Assembly: GCA_030680855.1 (NCBI GenBank)
Contig: JAUXUN010000080.1
Location: forward strand, 23,656 to 87,655
Direction: 5' to 3'
Source: Aestuariivirga sp.
GTDB taxonomy: Bacteria > Pseudomonadota > Alphaproteobacteria > Rhizobiales > Aestuariivirgaceae
Length of the DNA stretch: 64,000 bases
Below, in pieces: positions 18,018 to 26,405 of this stretch; the stretch's first letter is position 1, and each line of letters starts with the position of its first letter. The notes under the pieces were generated by a model. The model was not told where the DNA came from and ran no database searches. It saw only the letters and a list, made by a program, of their open reading frames with translations. A program made the position numbers and the translations under genes.

Positions 18018-18674
18018 TCATACCTTAGCCAAAGAAGCTTCTATCGCCGGGCGAATTGAAGCGGGGTCCGTTTTGCCATCAAGCTTCCGGCCTGCGACAA
18101 AAAATGTCGGAGTAGACTTGAATCCGAACTGCTTCATATTGGCCTGCTGCGTTTCAAAAATTGCCTTTGCAACACGCCGGTCATTGGCACAAGCCTGAAA
18201 TTCCTGTTCGTTCATCCCGTTTGCTTGCATGAGCCGGGCCAATTCCGTCATGGCATCCTTGCCACGCCAAGTTTTCTGTTCATTCAAGATCAAGTCCAGT
18301 GTGGAAAAATACCTGTCTTCGGGAACGCACCGGAGAATCATGAAGGCTCTCATAGCCAAATTGTCGAGCGGAAATTCCCGGAATATAAAACGCACTTTGC
18401 CGGTGTCAACAAAATCGGCCTTTATTGATGGCCAATAAACCGCATTGAACTCTGCGCTATTCGTACAGGTAAGTGAGGCATACTCAATCATCACAACGGA
18501 GGCGTTGACGTTGCCCATACTGCGTTCGCCAAGAACTGGCACCGTTCCCATAAGCGCTTTTTCCAATTCAGCATCGGAACTGCTGCTTGCAGCACGCGCA
18601 ATAGCCGAAAAGTGCGAAGCCAGACCAGCACCGACCAAAACGGCAGTAAACTGGCGGCGGCTTGGTGTAATCAT
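18018..18674 (-). CDS. DsbA-like thioredoxin-fold protein with CTNS active site
   Basis: 218 residues: Tat-like leader (TPSRRQFTAVLVGAG), then a DsbA fold with helical insert. The expected CxxC is C70-T-N-S73: the second Cys is replaced by Ser (codon AGC, checked in the DNA). The cis-Pro loop STPTFFV is intact. It can therefore not cycle as an ordinary dithiol oxidase and may trap substrates or work by glutathionylation-like monothiol chemistry. ATG 18674 has AGAGG 7 bases upstream. Next to a second, dithiol DsbA-like gene on the same strand. Confidence 0.87.
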   Translation of the reverse strand: MITPSRRQFTAVLVGAGLASHFSAIARAASSSSDAELEKALMGTVPVLGERSMGNVNASVVMIEYASLTCTNSAEFNAVYWPSIKADFVDTGKVRFIFREFPLDNLAMRAFMILRCVPEDRYFSTLDLILNEQKTWRGKDAMTELARLMQANGMNEQEFQACANDRRVAKAIFETQQANMKQFGFKSTPTFFVAGRKLDGKTDPASIRPAIEASLAKV

Positions 18675-18822
18675 TGTCATCCTCTGGGAAAACCGTGGCA
18701 GGATTTGGGGCCCCTCATATGACTTTAGCATTCGCATCTCGACTGTGATTTCGCAAGTCACAAAATTGGCATCGCGAAAACCTAAGCAGCTGCCAATTCT
18801 GATCACCGAGAAGCTGGTGACT

Positions 18823-19581
18823 TCAACAGATTAAGCAGGCACCTCTTGCACGAACTTCTTTGATCATGTTTGCCAGTTCATCCTTCGGCAGGTAGCCGGG
18901 AATCAGCTTGTCATCTATAATAAAAGCCGGTGTGCCGTTGATGGCGAGTAACTGCGCAAGGTCGCGATTACGGGTTATTATTTCAGCTGTCTTGGGGTCT
19001 TCCATGTCCTTCTTGAGCTGCTCCATGTCCAGGTCTTGGGCAGCTGCAATTTCGTCAACGATTTCTGGCGTTATTCTTCCTTCATGCAGATACAGGGCCG
19101 TGTGCATCTGAAGGTATTTTACTTGCTTGCCGGCTGCAATAGCTGCCTTGGCGGCATACTCAGAATCGGGTCCTAATATTGGAAATTCCTTCAGTACCAC
19201 TTTCAGCTCCTTATCCTCATCTATGAGGGCCATAACATCGGGAAAGTCCTTCTTGCACCAGGGGCAGTTGTAGTCAAAAAACTCAACCATGGTGACATTG
19301 CCTTTTGGATTTCCGACGACATAATCAGATTTGTCCCGGAATATCTGATCGGCGTTTTTAACTAGTCCGTCTTTTCTTTGCTCGTCTTCGGCTTGTTTCT
19401 GCCTCTGCTCCAGAGTTTGGGACATTTCCTGCAATATTTCAGGATGGCTTAGCAAGTAATCCTTGATGATGGATTCCATCTCTTGGCGTTGGCCATCATT
19501 GAACTCAGCGGCGTTCGTGGCAGCACTAATACTCCACAGCACCAACATTGAGATTATTAAGGTCCTTAAGGTATTGCGCAT
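18823..19581 (-). CDS. DsbA/ScsC-like disulfide protein with CPWC site and Cys tail
   Basis: 252 residues. Signal peptide (to about residue 24), helical N-terminal extension (residues 28-80: DYLLSHPEILQEMSQ) like the trimerisation stalk of ScsC, then a thioredoxin fold with FFDYNCPWC (C106/C109) and cis-Pro NGTPAFII. ScsC-type isomerases protect periplasmic proteins from copper-driven misoxidation. The chain ends in an extra Cys pair (GACLIC), unusual for the family. Upstream of the monothiol DsbA-like gene. Confidence 0.87.
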   Translation of the reverse strand: MRNTLRTLIISMLVLWSISAATNAAEFNDGQRQEMESIIKDYLLSHPEILQEMSQTLEQRQKQAEDEQRKDGLVKNADQIFRDKSDYVVGNPKGNVTMVEFFDYNCPWCKKDFPDVMALIDEDKELKVVLKEFPILGPDSEYAAKAAIAAGKQVKYLQMHTALYLHEGRITPEIVDEIAAAQDLDMEQLKKDMEDPKTAEIITRNRDLAQLLAINGTPAFIIDDKLIPGYLPKDELANMIKEVRARGACLIC

Positions 19582-19635
19582 GATAATCCTCCTTTTTCCA
19601 ATCTATTTGCCTAAAAGTTTTGCTTAACTTCAACC

Positions 19636-20109
19636 CTACTCTGTAGGTTGCGCTTTTGATTGCCGTGTTATCTGCTGTTGATAGGTGTTCTCCCGTTCCG
19701 GCCAAGTACTTTTGATGTAAGCCAAAATTGCTTCAATCTCTTCGTCGCTCAGGATGGCCCCGAAAGCCGGCATGTCGCTTTCATAGTTGTCACCGGCAAA
19801 TGGCTTGAGGCCGAGTTTGGTTATGCCTCTCAGCGCCTCGTCGGTGTGGTGCCATGTGTGGCCGGATTTGTCGTGGGGTGGAGCGGGCAATCGTCCATTG
19901 GGCAATGGGGATTTCCAATTCGGTTGCCCCTCAAGATTCTTGCCGTGACATTTGGCGCAATGCACGCCGTAAAGCGCATATCCCCGGGCAATCTGTGCCG
20001 CCTTGCCATTGCTGGCCAAAAACGGATTATAAGGTCCGGTCATCAGCACTACGGAACCGATCATGACCACGGCTGCAAGAGCTGTAGCCATAATTGCTAT
20101 TTTGTACAT
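19636..20109 (-). CDS. Monoheme c-type cytochrome, membrane-anchored
   Basis: 157 residues. Uncleaved signal anchor (residues 2-25), one heme c motif CAKCH and a distal Met in SDMPAF, ending in a helix AILAYIKSTWPE, the class I cytochrome c pattern. Its ATG at 20109 overlaps the stop of the BNR-repeat gene (ATGA). It could accept electrons from the multicopper-oxidase-type chemistry nearby or serve a terminal oxidase; the partner is not known. Confidence 0.88.
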   Translation of the reverse strand: MYKIAIMATALAAVVMIGSVVLMTGPYNPFLASNGKAAQIARGYALYGVHCAKCHGKNLEGQPNWKSPLPNGRLPAPPHDKSGHTWHHTDEALRGITKLGLKPFAGDNYESDMPAFGAILSDEEIEAILAYIKSTWPERENTYQQQITRQSKAQPTE

Positions 20110-21017
20110 CAGGATTTTCCGAACGGCGCCCATGTGGCGCCGCCGTCAATGCTTTCAAGCACGCCGTTTTCCTGTGTCGTCAGGGCGTGATGATTGGGAT
20201 TGGCCGGATCGATGGCACTGTGCAGGGGAATGGCGTTGCCAAAACCGTTTGAAAGGAGGGTCCAATCATCGGGCTTGTTCTCGCCTGCCTTCATGAGGCC
20301 GCGCCCGAGAACAAAGGCAAAGAGAGAACCATCCGACCCAACTTTGATCGTGCTCACTACCTCGCCTGCAAATCCCAAGGGCTGCCAGCTTGCGCCGGCA
20401 TCTGCGCTGACGTAGAGCCCCTGCTTGGTGGCAGCGTATAATTGATCTGCCTTGAGGCTCGACGCGGCAAGAGCGATCAGGCCCGTGGGTGGTGTTCCCG
20501 CAACCGACCAGCTTTGGCCACCATCCCGGCTGACCTGCAGTTCGCCATAACTGCCGTAGATTGTTTTGGGATCAGCGGGGCTGACATCCATCTGATGAAA
20601 GTCAACCGGCCCGCCCACACCCGGCGATAGCTGCTTCCATGTCGCGCCACCATCAGCGGATTTGAGAAAGCCGGAATTGCCACCGCCTGCGGGGTGCCCG
20701 CTTGCATAGTAGCCCAGTGGATCAACGGGATCGGGCGAAAATCCCATATAGTCATGAAGCGGAGAAACCCGCGTGGCTTTGCCGTCCTTAGTTAAGGCGA
20801 AAAGACCATGATGCGAGGCGAGCAATAGCGTAGCCGAGCCGGAGCGGGCAAATGCAACGCCGTGGTAGTGGGTCTTGCCCGCAAGGGCCTCAAGAGTTTC
20901 AGCGGAGGCGGGCGAGATTGCCGCGAGCGAAATTAGTGAACAGGCGAAAGCGAGTTTTGAAATAATACTCATCATACTCAACGTGCGCGCTTCAGCGTTC
21001 TGCGGTTGCTTTTCCAT
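20109..21017 (-). CDS. F510_1955-type BNR-repeat exported protein
   Basis: 302 residues, predicted beta-propeller with Asp-box repeats (SADGGATWKQL, SRDGGQSWSV, SADAGASWQPL, SIDGGATWAPF). Families with this look are annotated F510_1955 glycosylhydrolase-like and are common in metal islands, but no hydrolase residues are evident. Signal peptide ends near SPASAE. ATG 21017 has a good Shine-Dalgarno (GGAG, 8 bases), giving a 14-residue pre-sequence before a second ATG at 20975. Coupled to the cytochrome c gene. Confidence 0.8.
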   Translation of the reverse strand: MEKQPQNAEARTLSMMSIISKLAFACSLISLAAISPASAETLEALAGKTHYHGVAFARSGSATLLLASHHGLFALTKDGKATRVSPLHDYMGFSPDPVDPLGYYASGHPAGGGNSGFLKSADGGATWKQLSPGVGGPVDFHQMDVSPADPKTIYGSYGELQVSRDGGQSWSVAGTPPTGLIALAASSLKADQLYAATKQGLYVSADAGASWQPLGFAGEVVSTIKVGSDGSLFAFVLGRGLMKAGENKPDDWTLLSNGFGNAIPLHSAIDPANPNHHALTTQENGVLESIDGGATWAPFGKS

Positions 21018-21106
21018 AATGTTTCTCCAAAATGATGTGAAAACTCGTACCCGAAATCAGATGGTCGGGAATCAAGGCCTGAAGGAACAATTCAATCGGA
21101 GAATAG

Positions 21107-21436
21107 CTAGATGGGCGGCGTGGATGGAGCCGATTTAAAATCATCCGGCCAAGCCACTGCGGCATTGGCGTAAGCAGGGCGAGTTGCTGAAACACCAAGA
21201 TACTCACCGTCGGCTATGACAGCAAAACCTATGCATGTGGCTTGCATGCATCCGACCATATTGTCCCGGGATGTATCACAGTCGGGGCAATTCATTCCGT
21301 CCGTTGCGGCCATAGTCACCATGTGAACGGAGCTTGCCATGTTGGCACTAACATTCATGCTTGGCATTACAGTTGCAAGAAACAATGCCACTGCAACAAC
21401 GATGAACGCAAAACGGCGCAATTTTTCCAAGGCCAT
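21107..21436 (-). CDS. Exported Cys-containing protein with PP tail (member 2)
   Basis: 109 residues: signal peptide (residues 1-32, AFIVVAVALFLATVMP), Cys segment with NCPDCDTSRDNMVGCMQATC (two CxxC-like pairs) and a tail ending APSTPPI. Same layout as the other exported Cys proteins in this window. No known domain recognised. Probably binds metal or thiols in the periplasm; it is followed on the same strand by the BNR gene. An FNR box lies about 170 bases upstream, on the far side of the divergent gene region. Confidence 0.65.
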   Translation of the reverse strand: MALEKLRRFAFIVVAVALFLATVMPSMNVSANMASSVHMVTMAATDGMNCPDCDTSRDNMVGCMQATCIGFAVIADGEYLGVSATRPAYANAAVAWPDDFKSAPSTPPI

Positions 21437-21603
21437 ATTCCTAAAATAGTCTTGTTTTGGTCATTACTCAAGCAAGCAAAACACTCCGAGCTTCAAAGGC
21501 AAGAGAATTATCAGTAGGAATATTCTCATAAGTCTATATGTGGACAGTCGCTTTTGACGGCAGCTCACCGTTTGCCTGGTCGATTTGTGAACCTGCCATT
21601 TCC

Positions 21604-21617
21604 TTGATCCCGATCAA
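21604..21617. promoter_or_regulatory. FNR box (TTGAT-CCCG-ATCAA)
   Basis: Perfect palindrome matching the FNR/FixK consensus. It lies 52 bases before the ATG at 21669 and 168 bases before the divergent exported Cys gene (21436), so it could serve either or both. Confidence 0.8.
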
Positions 21618-21668
21618 TGCAATTGTGTGATTTACAGCTCAAGCTTGTGGGAGTTGGAGGATACGCCT

Positions 21669-22139
21669 ATGGCAAAAGCAATTACCATTCCGGTTTACGC
21701 GGTGGGGAAGACGTCATCTGCGGGGCTTGGACTGGTGCCGCTTGTTGCTCTTGCTGTGGGTTCGGTGATTAGCGGAGGCGTATTTAGCCTGCCGCAGAAT
21801 ATGGCCAATGGCGCTTCCCCAGGTGCACTCATCATTGGCTGGCTCATCGCCGGCATAGGAATGCTGGCGCTTGCCTTCGTCTATCAGGGCCTGATCGACA
21901 ACAACCTCAAACACTGGAGAACGATTATGCGGAAACACAAACAACATACATCCCATACGGAAAAACCCACAGCCAAGGAAGTTGGCTGCTGCGGCGGTGT
22001 CCAGGACCATGAATTCGCCAAGCCCGAGGTAAATGCGGCGGAGATGGGCAAGGAACCATCCATGGCGAGCCAGGGATCACACACGCACTCCGCCCATGCG
22101 GCGGATGGTTCTTGCGGCTGCGGCGGCAAGCATAAATAG
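21669..22139 (+). CDS. Truncated APC-family permease start fused to metal-binding tail
   Basis: 156 residues. Residues 1-75 ([31 protein letters not shown]) match the first two helices of an arginine/ornithine-antiporter-like APC permease, here cut off after helix 2. The rest is soluble, with CCGG and CGCGGKHK Cys clusters and His pairs. GGAGG lies before ATG 21669. The tail also has its own start and Shine-Dalgarno at 21927, so the front may be a broken permease that simply reads into an independent gene. Confidence 0.6.
   Translation: MAKAITIPVYAVGKTSSAGLGLVPLVALAVGSVISGGVFSLPQNMANGASPGALIIGWLIAGIGMLALAFVYQGLIDNNLKHWRTIMRKHKQHTSHTEKPTAKEVGCCGGVQDHEFAKPEVNAAEMGKEPSMASQGSHTHSAHAADGSCGCGGKHK
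21927..22139 (+). CDS. Small Cys/His-rich metal-binding protein (internal start)
   Basis: 70 residues starting [13 protein letters not shown], preceded by GGAGA 6 bases upstream. Contains VGCCGG near residue 20 and a C-terminal [10 protein letters not shown], with several His between. Likely a small cytoplasmic metal sponge. It is in frame with the permease fragment, so both a free and a fused form could be made. No named family recognised. Confidence 0.5.
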   Translation: MRKHKQHTSHTEKPTAKEVGCCGGVQDHEFAKPEVNAAEMGKEPSMASQGSHTHSAHAADGSCGCGGKHK

Positions 22140-22223
22140 GTATCCGGCCTCCAGACTTACCTCGGCGGCCAGAACTAGCGATAATTCTGGCAAACAGGGT
22201 AAATATTGGGAAGGATAACTTCA

Positions 22224-22772
22224 ATGACTGCGATGTCAGTCGAACTTGAAATAAGACCCGTCAAACGGCGGGACTTCCTCTTTGTTGCCACGAGAGCCGT
22301 CGCGGCAGTCGGCACGGCACTCGCCACTTGGCCGTTGATAGACAACATGAACCCGGATGCTTCGGTGCTCAGCTATTCCTCGGTAGAAGTCGATCTGCGC
22401 CCTATCGCCGAAGGTCAGCGCATCACCGTCCGGTGGCGGGGCGGGCCGGTGTTCATCGACCACCGTGACCCGGCCAGGATCGCGCAGGCCCAAGCTGATG
22501 ATACCAGCCCCGGCTTGATTGATCCGGCTGCCGATTCAAGCCGGGTTAAGAATCCCGCATGGCTCATTATCATTGGCGTCTGCACACATCTCGGATGCAT
22601 CCCGCTTGGCCAGTCTGACCAAGAGCCAAGAAGTGAGTTCGACGGCTGGTTCTGCCCTTGCCATGGCTCTAAGTATGATACTTCAGGGCGCGTGAGGCAC
22701 GGACCCGCTCCGCGGAATCTCAATGTTCCCTCTTATGAGTTCAAGAGCCCAGATGTCGTCCGAATTGGTTAA
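22224..22772 (+). CDS. petA: Rieske iron-sulfur protein (ubiquinol-cytochrome c reductase type)
   Basis: 182 residues. Tat-like anchor (VKRRDFLFVATRAVAAVG), then the Rieske domain with CTHLGC and CPCHGS (2Fe-2S ligands) and the Pro loop GPAPRNL. This is the PetA/Fe-S subunit form of the bc1 complex, but no cytochrome b or c1 gene is adjacent, so it is an extra orphan copy. Start at 22224 (GGAAGGA 8 bases upstream). It might replace a copper-damaged housekeeping Rieske subunit; that is inference. Confidence 0.92.
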   Translation: MTAMSVELEIRPVKRRDFLFVATRAVAAVGTALATWPLIDNMNPDASVLSYSSVEVDLRPIAEGQRITVRWRGGPVFIDHRDPARIAQAQADDTSPGLIDPAADSSRVKNPAWLIIIGVCTHLGCIPLGQSDQEPRSEFDGWFCPCHGSKYDTSGRVRHGPAPRNLNVPSYEFKSPDVVRIG

Positions 22773-23208
22773 GTTAAGGTCAATCGCGACAGCGCACGCA
22801 TTTCGATTCCTTGCCACGCTGGGACTGCTGAACCTCATATGGGAAGTCGCGCAAATTCCCCTCTACACCATATGGCGCGACGGCACTTGGGGCGAGAATG
22901 TTTTCGCCGTCGCCCACTGTACTGTCGGTGACGTTCTTATAGCCGCTTTCAGTGCAACTGGTACGATTCTGCTAACAGGGATGCAGTGGCCACGAAACGC
23001 ACGAGCCAGTTTGATTTTCATTGGTTACTTTATCGGGATTAGCTTGAGCTACACCATTTTCAGCGAATGGCTCAATGTGGTGGTCTGGAAGAATTGGGCT
23101 TATTCCGCGATGATGCCGGTCGTCCCGCCTTTGGACACGGGCCTTTTCCCCGTTCTGCAATGGATCATAGTGCCCATAATGGCTTCATGGCTGACTTTGC
23201 GAAAATGA
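22753..23208 (+). CDS. Four-helix membrane protein, unknown function
   Basis: 151 residues with four hydrophobic helices and conserved-looking IWEVAQIPLYTIW, AHCTVGDVLIA and FSEWLNV motifs. Start ATG 22753 overlaps the end of the Rieske gene by 20 bases, so they are coupled; further upstream starts would overlap more. Similar membrane proteins occur beside copper genes but I know no function. Confidence 0.7.
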   Translation: MSSELVKLRSIATAHAFRFLATLGLLNLIWEVAQIPLYTIWRDGTWGENVFAVAHCTVGDVLIAAFSATGTILLTGMQWPRNARASLIFIGYFIGISLSYTIFSEWLNVVVWKNWAYSAMMPVVPPLDTGLFPVLQWIIVPIMASWLTLRK

Positions 23209-23292
23209 ACCAAAGGTAATCTTCTCCCGTCTCGTCATCCCCGATGCGGGTTTGATTGAATTCTGACCTTTTATAAAAATGCAAGCATCGGA

Positions 23293-23306
23293 TTGACACA
23301 GATCAA
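23293..23306. promoter_or_regulatory. FNR box (TTGAC-ACAG-ATCAA)
   Basis: One mismatch to TTGAT-N4-ATCAA. Lies 58 bases before the start at 23365, in the position of an activating FNR site (about -41 for a transcript starting near 23340). Probably drives the exported Cys gene and the copper ATPase behind it. Confidence 0.7.
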
Positions 23307-23364
23307 TGAAATTTGAGGCGATTTCCGGTCATAGTATCCTTAAAATTGATCGGCCAGTCGAATT

Positions 23365-23835
23365 ATGAAGAAACAAACGAAAAGCAACGAATGTGAGCAG
23401 CCTGCACCGGCGCCACGACATCGTAGTTTTGTGTATTTTCTGATGACGGTTGCAACGATTTGGGCCACTTTGGTCTTTGCCGCAGAAGGGTATGCGGCAA
23501 CCGGCACCATAATGAATATCGGGGAGACTGTTCATAATCTTAATCTTGCGGATTCCAACCCAGGTACAAAACTTGAATTCCAAGCATTAGAGCAACCTAT
23601 CTTTTCGTCGCCGCTGTCCAAATGCTGCGGGCATACCAAGGACCACAAGCAGATGGCTGATTCATGCCAGACTTCGTGCCCTCCCGCCGGGGACACCCTG
23701 TCTGCAAATCGGGCTTGGCTGTTGCCAACGCACGCTTTGCTTGCAATGAAATTTGCGCCGCTTGTGGTTGGCGCCCCGGATTCCTTGCTGCATCAGCGAC
23801 TCAATCGGCCGCCTATCACCGGCCATTCGGCCTAA
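23365..23835 (+). CDS. Exported Cys-containing protein with RPP tail (member 3)
   Basis: 156 residues. Polar start, signal segment (residues ~23-45, ending AAEGYAA), Cys clusters KCCGHTKDHKQMADSCQTSC, and a tail LNRPPITGHSA. Same architecture as the other four exported Cys proteins here. An FNR box lies 58 bases upstream and a copper ATPase with CPD motif follows by 151 bases, which suggests a periplasmic metal-acceptor role for the pump. No known domain recognised. Confidence 0.65.
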   Translation: MKKQTKSNECEQPAPAPRHRSFVYFLMTVATIWATLVFAAEGYAATGTIMNIGETVHNLNLADSNPGTKLEFQALEQPIFSSPLSKCCGHTKDHKQMADSCQTSCPPAGDTLSANRAWLLPTHALLAMKFAPLVVGAPDSLLHQRLNRPPITGHSA

Positions 23836-23986
23836 CAGGCCAATTTCTCCACTGTCCGTTTTCCGGATGACTGGCGAGGATTCGCCAAGCTGGGATACTT
23901 CCGGAAGACACCGACGCTGAATCGTTTGGCGAAGGAAGGGACAATGGCCACGTGACAGCAATCTCAACCCATCAAACCAATCGGAA

Positions 23987-26401
23987 ATGAAGGCAATGGC
24001 AACGAGAACTTTTGAGATTCAAGGGCTATTCGGCGCGCTCGATCATCTGGCCATCGCGAAGAAACTTCAACGGCTCCCCGGCGTTTCATTGGTAGAAGTC
24101 AATGCTGCATCGACGACTGCTTCGGTCACTTATAACGAATCCACAACGACGCCCAAACACATCATGCACGCAATCAAGGAGAGCGGGTTTCATTGCACTG
24201 GCGAAGCTCTGCCCCTCCATCTCTGCACTCCCGAGGATCCCTCGGAGACCTCTTTAGTCACGGCAAAGCATGTGCATGCAGATCACATGGCCCACAAACC
24301 CGACCCACACTCCGGCCACATGACACGTGGTGGAGGCACGCCAGTCTCCGAGGGCCGCGACCTGCATGCGGACATGGGTCACGGCGCAGGCGGCGACATG
24401 CAGGCCATGGTCAGGGACATGCGCAACCGGTTTGTCGTGGCGCTTGTCTTCGCCATACCAGTCTTTCTCTACTCGCAAATGGGAACGATGTTCGGCGCAG
24501 CCTTGGCGCCACCGTTTGGACTGGACCGGAATGTCTTTCTCTTTATCGTTGCGAGCCTTGCCATCATATATCCCGGATGGCCGTTTTATGTCGCGGCGCT
24601 CCGGGCCCTGCGCAACGGTGTGCTCAACATGGCCGTGCTTGTCCTGATGAGCGTCGGCACCGGATACATATTCAGCATCGCCGCGACATTCTGGTTCGAT
24701 GGCGAACAGTTCTACGAGGCCTCGTCGGTGCTGCTCGTCTTCATTCTTCTCGGCCACTGGCTGGAAATGCGCGCCCGGGCTGGGGCATCCGATGCGATCC
24801 GCAAGCTCATGGATCTCGCTCCACCCATGGCAGTCGTTCTCCGTGGCGGAAAGGAAATCGAACTGCCCACCGCAGAAGTCGTCACAGGCGATGTTGTGGT
24901 CGTCAGACCTGGGGGCAAAATTCCGGTCGATGGAATCATCATTTATGGCGCGTCCGCGATTGATGAATCCATGCTTACCGGTGAATCCATGCCGGTATCG
25001 AAAAAAGCCGGTGACACGGTGATCGGAGCCACGATCAACAAGAGCGGCCATATCCGCTACCGGGCAACCAAAGTCGGCGCCGATACCGCACTCGCCCAGA
25101 TCGTCAAACTGGTGCAGGAAGCGCAGAATTCGAAAGCACCGGCGCAATTGCTGGCGGACCGCGCCTCGCAATTGCTTGTGCTTGCGGCACTCGTCATCGG
25201 CATCGGAACTTTTGTGGTCTGGTATGTCGTGATCGGCGCGCCCCTCATGTTCGCCATCACGCTGATGATCACGGTGTTCGTCATCGCCTGCCCCGATGCA
25301 CTCGGCCTGGCGACCCCAATGGCCATCATGGTCGGCACGGGTCTCGGTGCCAACAACGGCATTCTGATCAAAAATGCTACCGCTCTCGAAGATGCTACCA
25401 AGCTTGATGTGATGGTCTTCGACAAGACCGGAACATTGACGCTTGGCGCGCCCAAGGTTGTCGAAATGGTCACCGCAAAAGGAACGACTGAAGAAGGACT
25501 CCTCAAAGTCACGGCTTCAATCGAGAAAGGCTCGGAGCACCCTCTCGCCAAGGCAATTCTGGAACGCGCCGGGAAATTGAAAGTGCCCGTCGCAAAGGGC
25601 TTTCAGAACATTGAGGGCCAGGGGGCCCGGGCCATTGTCAGTGGAAAGGAAGTTGTCGTCGGCAACAGCAAGCTGATTGTCGCAAAGAAGCTCGATTGGG
25701 CAGGTCTGAAGGCCGACTCAGAACGGCTCCAGGGCGCAGGGCGCACCGTCGTTCATGTGGCACTGGGCAAGAAGCTTATCGGGCTGATAGCCATCGCCGA
25801 CTCAGTGCGTCCGACATCAAAGGCAACTGTCGCCGCCCTGCGCGCGCGCGGTGTAAAGGTTGCCATGCTCACTGGAGATAATGCCGGCACCGCAGCGCGG
25901 ATTGCTGCGGACCTCGGCATTGATATCGTCCTTTCGGATGTCCTGCCGGGACAAAAGGCCGACAAGATCAGGGAGATTCAGGCTAAAGGCAACAAGGTCG
26001 GCATGGTCGGCGATGGCGTCAATGATGCCCCGGCACTTACCCAATCCGATGTGGGCTTCGCCATCGGTGCAGGTACCGACGTGGCCATGGAGAGCGCCGA
26101 CGTCGTATTGATGAGGAGCGATCCATTCGATGTTGTCCGTGCCATCCTGATTTCCCGCGCAACGCTGCGCAAGATGCACCAAAATCTGTGGTGGGCGTCC
26201 GGTTACAACGTCATCGCCTTTCCACTCGCGGCAGGTATCTTCTATCCCTTCACGCTGAGCCCGGAAATTGCGGCGCTGTCGATGTCGGGATCATCTGTTA
26301 TCGTCGCAATCAACGCACTGCTGTTGAAGCGTACCAGGCTGGGAGTGAACGGAACAAGCCAGCACGTTGAGAATTTGGCCACTGCGGCGGCGAGGTCCTG
26401 A
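23987..26401 (+). CDS. P1B-type metal ATPase (copy 2, CPD motif)
   Basis: 804 residues. N-terminal HMA-like fold without a CxxC (residues ~5-75, only FHC), a His-rich linker ([18 protein letters not shown]), then the P-type core: [20 protein letters not shown] (about residue 435; GAT codon checked), [20 protein letters not shown]. The canonical CPC is CPD, so the metal site has one Cys fewer and an acidic residue; specificity is therefore open (Cu, or another divalent ion). Start could be ATG 23987 or 23996. Followed 4 bases later by the MFS gene. Confidence 0.9.
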   Translation: MKAMATRTFEIQGLFGALDHLAIAKKLQRLPGVSLVEVNAASTTASVTYNESTTTPKHIMHAIKESGFHCTGEALPLHLCTPEDPSETSLVTAKHVHADHMAHKPDPHSGHMTRGGGTPVSEGRDLHADMGHGAGGDMQAMVRDMRNRFVVALVFAIPVFLYSQMGTMFGAALAPPFGLDRNVFLFIVASLAIIYPGWPFYVAALRALRNGVLNMAVLVLMSVGTGYIFSIAATFWFDGEQFYEASSVLLVFILLGHWLEMRARAGASDAIRKLMDLAPPMAVVLRGGKEIELPTAEVVTGDVVVVRPGGKIPVDGIIIYGASAIDESMLTGESMPVSKKAGDTVIGATINKSGHIRYRATKVGADTALAQIVKLVQEAQNSKAPAQLLADRASQLLVLAALVIGIGTFVVWYVVIGAPLMFAITLMITVFVIACPDALGLATPMAIMVGTGLGANNGILIKNATALEDATKLDVMVFDKTGTLTLGAPKVVEMVTAKGTTEEGLLKVTASIEKGSEHPLAKAILERAGKLKVPVAKGFQNIEGQGARAIVSGKEVVVGNSKLIVAKKLDWAGLKADSERLQGAGRTVVHVALGKKLIGLIAIADSVRPTSKATVAALRARGVKVAMLTGDNAGTAARIAADLGIDIVLSDVLPGQKADKIREIQAKGNKVGMVGDGVNDAPALTQSDVGFAIGAGTDVAMESADVVLMRSDPFDVVRAILISRATLRKMHQNLWWASGYNVIAFPLAAGIFYPFTLSPEIAALSMSGSSVIVAINALLLKRTRLGVNGTSQHVENLATAAARS

Positions 26402-26405
26402 GGAC

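Noticed and set aside
24254..25171. 305-codon minus-strand open frame inside copper ATPase 2
   Set aside because: Exactly opposite the conserved ATPase core; translation is His/Asp/Arg-rich with no known fold.
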